Source of the DNA: Tenrec ecaudatus
Lineage: Eukaryota > Chordata > Mammalia > Afrosoricida > Tenrecidae
Assembly: GCF_050624435.1 (NCBI RefSeq)
Contig: NC_134539.1
Location: 47,524,001-47,588,000 of the forward strand
Length of the DNA: 64,000 nucleotides
Direction of reading: 5' to 3'
Shown: positions 1 through 13,400 of the stretch, piece by piece
Position numbering within the stretch: the stretch's first letter is position 1
How the letters are laid out: each line of letters opens with the position of its first letter
The notes under the pieces: generated by a model
Databases searched by the model: none
Seen by the model: the letters and a program-made list of their open reading frames with translations, nothing else
Told to the model about the DNA's origin: nothing
Translations under genes and position numbers: made by a program

Positions 1-2080
1 AATCATTTTACTGGGGGCGCATGCTGCTCTTATCACAACCCACACATCCATCCATGTGTCAAGCACATTTGTACATATGTTGCCATCAACATTCTCAAAA
101 CATTTTCTTTTTACTTTAGCCCTTGGTATTAGCTCCTCATTTTTTCCCTCCTTCCCCTATCCTCCTTCCCTCATTAACCCTTGATAATTTATAATTTATT
201 GTTTTTTCACATCTTACACCAACCACTGTCTTCCTTAACCCACTTTTCTGTTGCCCGACCCCTGGGAGAGGGTTATATGTAGATCATTGTGATTGGTTCC
301 TCCTTTCTTCCACTTCCCCTTAACCTCGTGGTATGCTACTCTCATTATTGGTCCTGAGGGGCTTATCTGTCCCGGATTCCCTGTGTTTGCAGCTCTTATC
401 TGTACCCATGTACATGATCTGGTATAGCTAGATTTGTAAGGTAGAATTGGGGTCATGATAGTGGGTCGGGGGTGAGGAAAGCTTAAAGAACTAGAGGAAA
501 TTTGTAAGTTTCATAGGTGCTATACTGCACCCTGACTGGCTGGTCTTTTCCTTGTGACCCTTCTGTAAGATGTCCAGTTTTCTACAGATGGGCTTTGGAT
601 CTCCACTCCACACCCCACCTCATTCACATTGATATGATTTTTTGTTCTTTGATGCCTGATACTTGATCCCATGGACACCTAGTGATCACACAGGCTTGTG
701 GGCTCTTTTGCTTCTCAGCGAGATGGCTGCTTGTTTATCTTCAAGCCCTTAAGACCCCATGCGCTATATCTTTTGATAGCTGGGCACCATCAGCTTTCTT
801 CAACATATTTGTTTATGCACCCATTTTGTCTTCAGTGATCATGTTGGGAAGGTGAGCATCACAGAATGCTGGGTTATTAGAACAAATTGTTCTTGCATTG
901 AGGGAGTATTTAAATAGAGGCCCCATGTCCATCTGCTACCTTAACACTAAACCTATAAATATATGCACATATATCTATTTCCCTATCATTATATATAAAT
1001 ATATTTACATAAGTACATGCCTATATTTAGACCTCTATAAATGTCATTTGCCTCCTAGTTCTTTCCTCTATTTCCTTTTACTTTCCTTTTGTCCCACTAT
1101 CATGCTTAGCCTTCTTTCGGGTTTCAGTAATTTCTCTTAGCTACATTGCCATTAATCAAGTCCCACCAGGCCTCCTACACCTTCCTTGCCAGTGACTTTA
1201 GGTCACTTGTTGTTCCCTTGTCCCTGGTTGGTAGGCAGCCCCCCTTCCTTTCCCTCGCCCCCCCTTTCCAGTGTCCCCCCCGTGGAACCATCGGTCCCAT
1301 TGTTTTCTCCTGCATATTTTTAATCCCACCTATCTTATATAGCTAGATATGCAGAGACAATAATAAGCACAAAAACAAGACAGAGCAAAACAAAGCAACA
1401 AGAGAGAACAAACAAACAAACAAAAACCCAACAGCAACAGAAGAAAAGCCTATAAATAGTTCCAGGTCTGTTTGTTGACCTTTAGGAGTGTTTTCCTGTA
1501 GAGTCTGATGGGTTGCTATGCCCTGGTCCCAAAGTCTATTTTTGGAATTCCCCAGGGACTTCATTGCCTTGCTGCTCTGTTGCACGCCCTTGGTGGTCGA
1601 GTCAGATTGGACACAATTCCCGTACTGTGTCTCCAGTGTTGTCCCCATAGTGCTATGGGTCAGTGAAGGACATTGTGTCTGTGGTCGGCCCTGTGGTCCT
1701 CTCTATGCATTGGCTGCTCTGAGCAGGAATCATCTTTGAGACTTGGTGGGCCAGGATGTGTTCCACTGTCTCTCCTTCCCTCTTCGTTTGCAGCTGTGTG
1801 TTCTGATCAGATGTGCCCCTCTCCCTGAGCTGTAGATTCAGTGCTGTCCTCTGAAGACCATTCTTCTGGGGGGAGGGCGTGTGTGTCCACATGGTTGGGA
1901 TTGGGGCTGGCCTTGCAGACTTCTCCATTGGTTACAGGAAAACGTTAAGCCTCTTCTCCCTGGTTCAAATCGCTCTTGCTAACTGGCTGTGTCTCTGTCT
2001 TTGGAATCTGCAAATCCCTCTTCATTCCAAGTGCCTAGTACAGTTCTCGTCTGATCTGGTTTTCAACACTTACTGTATTT
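1..2080 (-). mobile_element. LINE (L1-type) 3' region
   Basis: On the minus strand this ends in a CCAGTAAAATGATT-like terminus at base 1, preceded by the same blocks seen at 12985, 60294, 61849 and 61993 (ATGGCAACA-type, CTTGACACA-type and GTTGTGATAAGAG-type). A CAAA-rich patch lies at 1390-1430. No intact ORF; the upper boundary is approximate. The repeat may continue beyond the left edge of the window. Confidence 0.65.
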
Positions 2081-2084
2081 TTTG

Positions 2085-2400
2085 TTTGTTCCTATTGAGG
2101 TTTATCTCAGATGTTATGTCATTGAGGGTCACGCTCTTGAATTTTTGTAACATTTTTCTGGTTTTTATGAAGCCCAGGACTGATGAACCTATAGGGACAA
2201 CAAGCAGAATACCCATTTCTAGGGGTACAGTGGTGGTGGTGGTGAGGGGGTGTGCGTAAAAGGGAGCTGATGTCAAAGAGCTCAAGAAGGAAAAGAATAT
2301 GTTGAAACGGATCGTGGCAGCGATTGTACACTAATGCGCGGGTGTGATTGAACCATGGAGTGGTCTGTCTGTATTAACTCCCAATAAAATGAATTAAAAA
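2085..2400 (+). mobile_element. LINE (L1-type) 3' end
   Basis: Contains a G-rich (GGT)n tract as in L1 3' UTRs and ends CCCAATAAAATGAATT followed by A7. Shares its whole arrangement with 27500-27825. Abuts the oppositely oriented copy at 1-2080. Confidence 0.65.
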
Positions 2401-2447
2401 AACCCAAACCAAGTAAGTGCTCAATAAGTAAGTACTGAATGAATAAT

Positions 2448-2530
2448 ACCAGTTGCCTTTGAGCTGATTCTGACTCGTGGTGTCCCCACATGTGTCGGAG
2501 CAGAACTGTGTTCTGGGGGCTTCCTAAAGT
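2448..2530 (-). repeat. AfroSINE 3' fragment
   Basis: Reads GAGCTGATTCTGACTCGTGG, the reverse complement of the SINE tail motif (TGAGTCxGAATCxACTC). Degraded past about 2530. Confidence 0.6.
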
Positions 2531-3034
2531 AAGTCACCTGGGTAAACTCCAACCTCAACCCTTTTGTTTAGTTCATCGTCTGCAACATCCAGGGCCTGCT
2601 GAATGTCTCCTCTTTAAGCTAGCGTGTTCCAGTTTCCTCTACTTTGTAGGGCAGAGGATCATAGCAAAGCCCCCGAGTCCTACGGTTGGTCCAGCTCTTA
2701 GTCATTAATGGCTTGGGAGAAAGTTGCCTCTGCTGCATAATTTGTGAACCTGGCTTCCAACCGATGGCAGCCGCATGAGGGGTGCAGTCAGCTATGGAAA
2801 GAAGCCATCTTCTCGTGGCTCTCCATTAATTAAAAAACCAACAACAACATTATTTTTGTTTTGTGGTATTTTTGTTTCTAGGCAACATTCAGCAAAACAA
2901 CGGGGGGAGGGAGGGAGAGAAATTGTACTATTAGGATATAAGATGGTGTGTTGGAGAAGTATTTGGCACCACAAACACCAGTTTGATTGGGGTGAAGCCT
3001 CCATATACTTGGAATGCAGCAGGTCAATGAGATA

Positions 3035-3366
3035 TTTATTGGTTCTCTCAGTGGGAAGAATTGCATTCTTGGCATTCTCTGGCAAACCTCCTTGATCGTT
3101 TAGCTGTCAGGGGCTCTGTTGTGAAGGTCAGATACACATTGCCCAATAAACGGCTCATAGCAAATGCAAAGCCCCAAGATGGAAATGATACAATCACTGA
3201 TATTTCAACAGGTTAAAGCAATTGTGCAGTGAGATTGCAATGCAAAATTTAGTCTATAAAACATCAGAAGAGAGACCCATGAAAACATTTGCCGGAAATG
3301 AGAGCACAAGTACATTTGCCGTGACTTTGGGGAAGGTCACAGGTGTATTTTGTCCCGGAGATCTGG
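3035..3366 (-). other. TXNDC8: Putative TXNDC8 3' UTR with poly(A) signal
   Basis: Sequence downstream of the stop on the minus strand. The first AATAAA I find is at 3040-3035, giving a 3' UTR of roughly 330 nt. It includes the downstream copy of the 101-bp duplication. The end is inferred. Confidence 0.5.
3193..3293 (+). repeat. 101-bp duplication, copy A (3' UTR side)
   Basis: Aligned by eye with 3887-3987: 101 columns, no gaps, two substitutions (A/G both times). The direct repeat offset is 694 bp. It does not look like a known transposon and lies within the TXNDC8 3' UTR. Confidence 0.9.
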
Positions 3367-3429
3367 TTACATTAGTTCTTGGATCTTCATTTCCAGGGCT
3401 TTAGCATCAGCGCCACACATCTCAAAAAT
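3367..3429 (-). CDS. TXNDC8: TXNDC8 coding exon 6 (C-terminus and stop)
   Basis: 20 codons plus TAA (3367-3369), residues 108-127, beginning [10 protein letters not shown] and ending KIQELM. Acceptor ttatgaacag|ATT. Matches the last helix of TXNDC8. It lies between two nearly identical 101-bp repeats (3193-3293 in the 3' UTR, 3887-3987 in intron 5). Confidence 0.95.
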   Translation of the reverse strand: MFEMCGADAKALEMKIQELM

Positions 3430-6400
3430 CTGTTCATAAATACACAATGGTGAAAGGATTATTTGTTCAAGTATTGCAAAGGTATTGAAGCTTTTGTTCT
3501 AACTTTTACTGTATGTTCAACACTTTAAATGCAAATACATACTAAACCTTAGGCAGCCTTATTTAAATTCACAGTATTTTAGTGGTTTGAGACCCTTTCA
3601 AAATTGACAGTTATCATTAATTCCTCCATAAAACACTCTAATCTAACATGTAGAGCAGTGGTTCTCAACCTTCCTAATGCCGTGACCCTTTAATGCAGTT
3701 CATCTTGTGGTGAGCCCCCCAACCATAAAATGATTTTTGTTGCTACTTTATCACTGTCATTTTGCTACTGTTATGAATTGGGCAACCCCTGTGAAAGGGT
3801 CATTCGACCCCCAAAGGGGTCGCGTCCCACAGGTTGAGAACCGCTGATGGTACAATCTAATGTTACTAAATGATACCAAATGAAATATCACTGATATTTC
3901 AACAGGTTAAAGCAATTGTGCAGTGAGATTGCAATGCAGAATTTAGTCTATAAAGCATCAGAAGAGAGACCCATGAAAACATTTGCCACAGAGTCATAGA
4001 GGCAACAAACCAAGTCAGGCCTTTTTAGACGTTGGTTAGTAACTTATGTAGTGAGGATTTCAAAAAACTTAGATAGTTGCGTTTTTGAAATTACATGGCT
4101 CAGGATTCCTCAGTCTCTGAGTTCTGCGATATGATGCATTCATTCTAAGTAGTATATTTCCGCCCCCTCCAAAATCTAGCATCTCTGAATCAGGAGATGC
4201 CTCAAATGGATGGCTTTTTTGTGTTTGAATTGGAATTTTAAAAGTAAACTAATGGTGCATTTTCCATCAAGCATCTTGTATTTGATTTATGGAAGTTAAA
4301 GGCCTTGTTCGTCATCTCTTTAGTAGCAACTGTATTAGGCGGTTAGAGAGAGGGATGAGAGGGTAACTACAACTGGGGCTGGCTGGAAATGGTGTTAGTC
4401 TATGGGTGCTAGGCTCGATAAGGTCAGGGCGGCCTTCAGAGTTCAGTGTGTTTCAGGGAAGACCAGTACCCACAGCTAGTGCTTCCTCTTCTCCAGATAG
4501 CAGCGTCCTATGAAGGGGTGCAGCCTTTGGGCATCGTGGTTCATTCTATTCTTTGAAAGTAAACCCGGGAGCTGGAAAGAGGCCACCTGTAGACACTGGC
4601 CCCATAGCAACTCCAGGTTGTTTGTATAGACCAGGGCACGACCAGACCTCCGGGCAGAGTCGGACGCCTGGCTCCTGGAGGACATGGAGGAACGAGAAGG
4701 GAAACAGGCAGCCTTGAATGCCTGAGTGCAAGAGGGCTGGCTCTCTCTCTCCAAGGCTTGTACACTGTGGGTGCCAAGTCAGAGGACCCCGGCAGTAGGC
4801 CTCCCGTTTGGCACCCCATTGTTGCCTCCACACTTGTGACATGCAGAACGGACTTCAGAAGTTATGGGTGGGTGGCTAGAGCCATTGCCCCGATCCCAGA
4901 GGAGTTGGGACCCCATGAACTAGCTCTGTGAAGGCACAAGGGCCTTCCCAGGACTCCAGAACCAGAGCCCTCTGAAGCACCTGGAGAGCCTCTGAACCGG
5001 TTCAGGATCCTGGTTCCTCACACGCTGCAACAGGCCCAAGCCAGCTTCAAAGAAGGCTGGCTGCTGGCTAGAGACATAGCCAGCCTCCAGATCCGTATCA
5101 ATTGGCATCAGAGCCAGCTTGGGAATTCCAAAAGAAACTTAGACAGCTGGAGCCTGGCACTGCTGCTTGACCTGCACTCCCAGTCTGGGCAGTGAGCACA
5201 TTTGTTCTTAGACATGGCTACCCTAGGCCTGGCCAACTTCCTTTCCAGATTGCCCCTAATCCACCTCAGACCACCCCTTGCTCCTCCTTAAAATGTCCCG
5301 GCCTTCATGTTGCCATTGTCCTTAGGTGTGAAAGTTTGAAGAGGCAAACGGAGTAATATTGAAAGTCACTACTTGGAACCCCTGCTAGGTCCTGTGTTTC
5401 CCCAGGACTCTCACACGGGCAAGTGCAACGTTGTCAATACTAGTGAAGGAAGAAAATCAACCTCTTAAATACACAAGCTATGGTTTCATGATCGGAGGAC
5501 GCCATGACAAGAAAGGGTACCTGGATCCTCAAAACCAGCTTCCAGGAAACAAAGCGTGGCTGACAGATTAGAATAACAATAAATAAATAAAGTCACCTGA
5601 GTAGATGGGCAGCCCTTGGAGTAAGATAAATCAATCAATAAATAATCCGACTTAGATTTTCAAGACAACTCTAAAAAAGAAACTGAAGTTTCTAAAACTC
5701 TGATGTGCCTCGCCGGGAGCGAGACCTGTGCAGCTAATGGAAAGTCCAAGCGAAAACTTTAATAATAAGACTCATCCTCTTTTTGTGCTAGTCCCTTTAT
5801 GAGAACGCTGTCCGTGCCTTGACTCACTTCTCTACTGGTTGTTGATCTTTTTGGCAATTTTAAGAGTTCTGTATGTTTGGGTGATGTTATTATTTTGTAG
5901 TATCTAATATAAAATAAAAATACTTTTCTACAGAAAAGAGAAAAAGGACCGTAAACCCCATCTGATACTCACTCCACTTACCAGCTCACTCTTGGATCCA
6001 CGTCCGTAACAGCAAAATATCCTTTTGAGTCTTGAGAATACGGTGACCTAAGTGTAGGTGCAGAATTTCATGGTTTATCTGGGTTGTCTGTCAGTGAATA
6101 TCTTCCCTATAAATATCTCCCTTGGTTCTTGGCCAGGGGAAGAAGGTACTGCACGGGGCTGCAAGTTTTTCTTTACCCAGGACCCAGGAGCAGCTGGATG
6201 ATGTCTCTAGGACACGAAGGGAGCATACTCTTGTACCAAGACACGACTGTCTGGTAGAATAGGCAGGACTTGGGTAGCTAAATGATCTGCCATAGCAGAG
6301 GATAGGACAAGGATGCTAAGATTAACCAAGTGGCCAGACTGCTTAATGGACTTTCAAGAAGCTAGGGGCCAGCATGAGACACATGTAGCTCTCTCCTGCC

Positions 6401-9400
6401 CCATGAGGCTTGAAGTTGAAAAAGAAGGGAATGGTTTTTCACTTGTGGGTATCAGAAATTTCTAGAGCGTGCATTTTTTTTTTCCCAAAGGGACCTTAAG
6501 GGTTTAAGTTCTTTTGGGATCTTACCTCAGTCTCAGTCTGTCTTTATGCCAGATTGAGGAGAGGAGCAGAACATGTAACCAAACGGGCACTAGGAGGGCA
6601 TCCCTATGTCAGAATTATCCTCTCTGGAATTTTTCAATGTTAACTTGCAGTCTCTATCCCATCTCGGTACCTCGGAGTAACTTGCCTCAAGGGAAAGACC
6701 ATGTAAAACCGCTTCAGTGGAAGAGATGCAAAGATGGGTTGAAAAAGGCCCATACTGTGTCTGTTTGCCATGATCTTCACCATGCAAGTTCAGACAGCTC
6801 GCTAGACCCAACCTGTTCTTTGAAAAGGAACATTTTGTCATCCTATGGCATTGCCACTCATCTGTCAGTCTGTCACACGGTGCCCGCTTCAGTGTTGCTG
6901 TGATGTAACTGATTTCTGACACCAGCAGAGTCATTCATGGGGAGCAGGTTTCAGTAGTCTTCTAGACCCAGACCGGCTTAGAAGGAATAGGAAGAAGACT
7001 TCTGACTGAGAACTCCCCGAAAACCTGACGAGCAGTCACAGAACATCATCTGAAATAGCACCAGCAACGAGCTCTCAGGTCAGAAAACACTCAGATGACC
7101 ATTGAGGAAACGCTTCCTCATCAAAGTAGAGGCAATTTAATAATAAGGATGGAGCAAAGCTTCCAGGGCCACCATTTCCTTATGGAGCTTGACTTAAAAT
7201 AGGAAGAGCTACAAATATCCTTTAGTGATCAGAACATGGAATGGACAAAGTCTGAGTGCAGGAAAATGCCAAAAATGAGATGAAACACGTAGCGATTAAT
7301 ACCCTAGGCATTAGGAGCTGAAATGGACAGGAACTGGCCATTTTGAATTTAACAATCATAAGGTTTACTGCCTCAGGAATAGGAAATCATAGAGAAAAGA
7401 TGTCACATGTATCATGCAAATGAGCATTTTGAGATCTACCTCGAAACACAATGGTGTGTGTGATAGGATAGTATCCATATGCCTATCAGGAAGTCCAGTT
7501 ACTATAAGACTATCCAAATTTATGCACCAACCACTAAAGAGAAGAAATTGAAGAATTGTACCAGCTTCTTCAGTCTGATATTCATCAAATATGCGATCAA
7601 GATGCATTGTTAATTATTAGTAATCAAAACGTGAAAGTCATAAACAAGGAGAAAAGATTGGAAATCATGGCCTTTTGTCTTTAGAGATAGAAAGAACGCT
7701 CGATATTGCATGATAGAATTTTGCAAAACCAAGGGCCATTCATTGTAAATATTCTTTTCACTAACATACCTGTGACACATAGATCCCTCCACGTGGACTA
7801 CACAGGAATCAAACTGATTACATCTGTGGGAAAAGATGGTGGAAAAGTTTGATATCATCAGCCCAAACGAGGACAGGGACAGACTGTGGAATAGGCCATT
7901 AATTATTCATCTTCAAATTCAGGTTGAAGCTGAAGAAAAACTTAATAATTCCACAAGAATTGTTCCAAAATACAACCTTGAATATATCCCATATGAATTT
8001 AGAGACTACCTTAAGAATATATTTGATTCACTAAACACTAATGGCCGGAGACCAAAGGAGTTGTGAGAGGATATTTGGAACCTCACCCATGAAGAAAGCA
8101 ACAAGTCATTTAAAAGAAAGAAAAGACCAAAGTGGGTGTCAGCAGAGACTTTGAAGCTTGCTCTTGAATACAAAGTAGCTAAAGCCAACGGTAAAAAAGA
8201 TGAAGTAAAAGAACCGAACAGAATTTTAAAGGGCAGCTCAATACGGAATTATAATGATCTATGAAATGACCTGGTTTATAAAACCAAAAGGAAAATACAT
8301 GTTCAGAATATCTCCAGCTGAAAGAACTGGGAAAATAATTCAAGTCTAGAGTTGTGATATTGAAGGATCCAATGGGAACAATGTTAAAGTGATGCACGAA
8401 GCATCCAAAGAAGATGGAGAGTACACGCAGAATACCGCACCCAAAATAATCGGTGAAACTGTTTCAGAAGGTGGTACATGATCAAGAACTAATGGTCTGG
8501 AAAGAAAAATTTCAGTTTGCATAGGCAGAAAATAAGGTACAGGGATTAGGAATTGGTGGAACTCCCTGAACAATTGACCTCAAGAGATTTGTAGTTGTGC
8601 CATTTAAAAAAAAATGATGCCAAAGAATGTAGAAATTATCTAACAATAGCATAAATGCCACACACAAGTAAAATTTTGCTGCAGATAATTTACAAACAGT
8701 TGCAGCAGTCCAACGACATAACACTGTCGGAAAGTCAAGCTCATTCCAAAGAGGACATGGCATAAGGCACATTGTTGCTCTCAGATGGATCTTGGCTGAC
8801 AGGAGGACACCAGAAAGATGTTCACTTGTGTATTATTGGCTCTGCAGATGCATTCAGTGTGTGGAGCATAATGAACTCTGGATAACATCGAGAAGAATGG
8901 GCAGTCCAGAATATTGTGTGCATGTGGAACCTGAACATAGGACAGGAGGCAGTCATTTGAATGAGACAAAGGAACATTGTGTGATTTAGCATCAGGAAAA
9001 GTGTGTACCAGACTTGTTATTTTTTAAACCATATTTGTTCAATCTGTAGGTTGAAAAAAATAATCCGAGAGGGTGAACAATATAAGGAGAAGGACACACA
9101 TGAGAATTGAGGAAAAGTCATCAACAACCTGTAATATGCATGCAGGTGACAGAACCTTGCTTGTTGAAGGAGGATTTTCAGGGAGAGGTAATCTCCATGC
9201 TGATGGGTTTATGACACAACTCACTGAGACACTGGGACAACCAACCAAAATAGTCCGGGGTCCAGTGTACGCACAGTCCAGCTTTGGTGGACTCCAACTT
9301 TCTACTTTCCTTGAATTTTACACAAGGTACCTACTCTGTCCATATGCAGAAACTGCAGCCACTTAAAAATGCATATCTATTAGAAACCTACAGAAACCAT

Positions 9401-10395
9401 AGTTTATAGTTGGAGAATTATTACAAATAGAACTCACCTGTGTAATGTGCCCACATCAATACATGGAATGTTACCATTGCCCAGACACCTCCCTTCCCAT
9501 CATTAATTATTTTTTCTTTTGAATCCGTCACCATATTATAAAACTTTCAGAAGTGATACTTTGTGCTCCTCGGGAGAAAGACGGGGCTTTCTGCTCCCAT
9601 AAAGAGTTACAGTCTCAGAAACTCACAGGGGTGGTTCCGCCCTGGCTTCTTTCACTCAGCATTGTGCTTATGAGATTGATCTGGGTGGTGGCAGTCCGTC
9701 CCCTTTCATCGTCTTAGTTGGTTACAACACTATTTGCCCTGGTGTCCTTGGGCAAACACTGCTGTTGGGATCATTCTTGTCCATGTCTTTGAGGTGGTTG
9801 TGGTGGTGGTGGTGTGTACACACTCATAGACTACTTAAGAGTGGCTTGACCTTTCGTAGGCACTTCACACCAGCTTTTCCAAATGATTGTCAATGCATAC
9901 ACCATCGGGAGAGCAGGTGCGCCATCTCATTGCTCCATGTCCTTAGCCACAGCTGGCATTGCCAGGCTTTCTCACGCTAGCTGTGCTGGTAGAGGAGCCG
10001 GGCCCCCATCACATTTCCCCTAAATCTATGGACTGTATCTGTGGTAGTCTGCGTAGACTAGAGAAACAAATTCGTAAGCACGCAGATGTGTATAAGGGAG
10101 GGGTTTATCTACAAGAGCAACTGAACATTGAGAAAACATCCCAGCCCAGATCAAGTCCATAAGTCCAATTTTAGACCGTATTTCTGATATCAATCTATAA
10201 AGTCTTCTTCAGATTCACGAAACACATGCAATGACGCCGAATGCAGAAGATCACAAGCCATTGGGTAGAAAGTCTTTGGATCCAGTATCACTGGAAACAT
10301 CTCAGTGCTGGCAGGGGTCTCTCTGTGGTTTCTCCATCTTCTGAGGTCTGGTTGCGTCCATATGGCTTGTCTTCTGCAATGTCTCCCAGGGAGTC

Positions 10396-10469
<74 letters not shown>

Positions 10470-13400
10470 GTCTTCTGCCTCCAAGGAGGAAGTACCAGAT
10501 TTCCCAGAATTCTCGGGAGAAGGCCATGCCCACAGAAGTCTCAAACTCTTAATCCTTAAATTGACACCAAATTAGGTACCACAGTATCTCATCAGCTTTT
10601 ACATATCCTGTGTTGGCTCAAACTCATTGCCATGGAGTTGATGCTGACTCACAGTGACCCCGGAGGACAGGGGAGAGCTGCCTCTCTGAGTTTCTGAGAC
10701 TGTTACTCTATGGGATTTAGAAAGTCCTCTTTCCCGTGGGGCTACTGGTGATTGCAAATGGCTGACCTTGCGGGGAGCAGCCCCACACGTAACCACTCCC
10801 CCACCAGGGACACTCCCTGTGCTGGCTGGTAACTAGCTCATCAGTCTCTCTCTGTGTTGTGTCCCTGGCGCTCCTTCTCCCTGAAACAAAAGTGGTCTGA
10901 AGCACAAATCATCATGGCAGCCGTGTTTATAAAACTCTTGAGTGTCTCGCTGTCACCAAAAGATCCAAGCTCCTTGCAGGGGATCTTAGTCTCCTCGGAC
11001 TGCAGGAACAAATGACCACAAACTGGCTGATCAAAAACATGAGAAAAGTATCATTGTGAAGGCTAGAAATCTGAATTCACGTGTCAGCAGTGTCATGTAC
11101 TCTCAGAAGGCCCGAGAGGGAAGATTCTTTCTTGTTTTTCTGGTCTCTTCCAGCCCTGGTAGGCCCAGACGTAACTACAGTTGTCACTTCTGTCCTCACA
11201 TGGTCATCTTCGCTTTGTGTCTCTCTCTGTATGTTCTCTTTTTATAAGGGCCCCAGGCATGCTTGATTAGAGCCTACCCTACTCCAATACGGCCTCATGT
11301 TAGCAAATTACCTCTGTGAAGACAGCGACCTATTTCCCATTAGGTCACATTCACAGGTATTGGAGATGTGGTGGTTACATAATCTGACAACTTGTGAAGG
11401 GGTGGAGGCTGTCAATTAGGTCATAGCCTCTTCCTGGGGACACCTGTCTTCCTCCTGGAGGTGGGAAACACTCGCTCTGCTTCATCCTCCTGCTGACAAG
11501 ACACATGGAGCCAGATGATGGAGCCAGAGCTTGGAGCTGGAGGAGCCATGTGGAGACCCCAGCCAGCGCAGAGATGCTTCTACTGCCAATGCAGCCACAA
11601 GACTTTGCAGCCACAAGACTTTCCACCCACTGGCCTGTGATCTTTCTGCATGCAGTGTCATTGCATGCGTTGCGTGAGTCTGGTATAGACTGGTATCGGA
11701 CCTATGGGCTAATATTGGACTTTGGATTTGATCTGGACTGGACTGGGATGTTTTCTTAATATCCAATTACTCTTGTATATAAAGCTCTTTCTTGTACACA
11801 TATGAGTGTCTATGAATTTGTTCCTTTAGTCTACCCGGACTGACACAGGAGATTAGACTATGGGGACACAAATGAACACATAACAAGGCCTCCTTAATTT
11901 TGGTCCTTCCTGCCTCCTCTCCTGCTGCTCCCTAACACAAAGGTGCAGCTTCCAAACCCCTGGCAATTGGATTTTCTTATTCATTTGTTTTTCAACTACT
12001 GATCCTTGAGTGCCTACTTTGAACTAAGCCTTCTTTGGACAAAACCAACCCACACCTCCATGGAACTTATAGACTAGTGGTGATTTTCTTCTACCCTTGG
12101 TATCCATATAAGTTTGGAAGCACACACATGCTATTTGACAACACTTTGTGTTTATTTCTACTTGCCCAATTTGAACCATCTTTTAAGATTTAGACCTGTG
12201 ATCCCATAGTGCCCTGTCATTTTATATTAAACAGCTGATTTTGTCATCTGTCTTCCTCATTCCATGAAGGAAAGAGCTGTACCTTAATTTTCCCCCTTGT
12301 TTTGTATTTATAGAATGTAGTCCAGAACCTTACACACAGCAGGTCTTCTATTCGTGGTTTGAAGCCTAGAAATGAGTTAAACTATGCTGATTTTTGGTTC
12401 ATTGAACTACAGGTCCCAAACTCGAAAGGAGTGAATTAAGTCCCAGGTACTCGGGGTAAGCAAAGAAAAATGATATGTTTGTGTCATATCTAGAAGGGGG
12501 CTTTGCATAGAGGAGCCCAGCAGGCCTAGTGAAGGACTGAGCAATAGCTCGCCGGTAAGGACGTCTTTAATGCATGGCTGTTTCATGAAGACGTATGCTC
12601 AAGGCAACGAGCAGACTATTTCTGCGCAGTGCAGCTATTTCCCTGTCCACCCGAATGCTCATCTGGCTCTCACAAAGGCACTCTTTTCTCAGCCCCATTA
12701 GGAAACACTGTTTCCTTCTCTCTCCTCCATGCTTTTCGTTTTCCTGCACTGCTGCCGCCGCGCATTGACTGATAATGAAAACGATCAGTTCTAGCTTGTT
12801 GGGACCAATGGGAAGTGGGGCAGTGGTCCCATGCATAGCAGAAACACCTCTGTTTAATGACACAGAAACAATACCATTAAAAACTCGTTTCACACAAACA
12901 ATAGAATAATAAAATGAACCATCACTTATCCATCACCTAGGGTTTTCTGCGGGGTACATGCGTGTACATGGCTATTTTCTTCATTTTTTTATTAAAAGAT
13001 AGTTTTATTGGGGGCTCTTACAGCTCTTATCACAGTCCATACATCAATCATATCAAGCACATTTATAAATATTTTACCATTATTACTTTCTAAACATTTA
13101 CTTTCTCTTGATCCCTTGGTTTCAGCTCCTTTCCTGCTACCCATAGCCCCTTGATAAATGATTATTATTTTCATATCTTACACCAACCGCTGTCTCCTTT
13201 CTCTCATGATTTCTGTTGGTTGTCCCCCTAGGTGGTGGTGGTGGTGATGATATGTCGATCATTGTGATGGGTTCCTCCTTCCTCCCCTCCTCTCCCTCCC
13301 TTCCCCCTGCCCTCCTGGTATCACTACTCCCATTCCTGTTCCTGGATTCCTTGTGTTGTGAGCTCTTATCTCTTCTCTGTACCAGTGTACATGCTCTGGT

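Larger units (their letters stand above)
9376..10600 (-). mobile_element. Old L1 (L1M-type) 3' fragment, split by an LTR
   Basis: Reverse-strand L1M signature (CACCTGTGTAATGTGCCCA, TTCTTTCACTCAGCATTGTG, then the TTTCCAAATGATTGT and CTCCATGTCCT blocks). A short SINE piece sits near 9570-9645. The solo LTR 10040-10583 interrupts it, and the L1 resumes at GTATCTCATC. Confidence 0.75.

Noticed and set aside
1879-2259. 126-codon plus-strand frame as a gene
   Set aside because: It overlaps two opposing LINE 3' ends and ends in a GGT-derived Val run.
10241-10559. 80-103 codon frames rich in Arg-Glu or Leu-Ser on both strands
   Set aside because: Pure translations of the (AG)n microsatellite inside a solo LTR.
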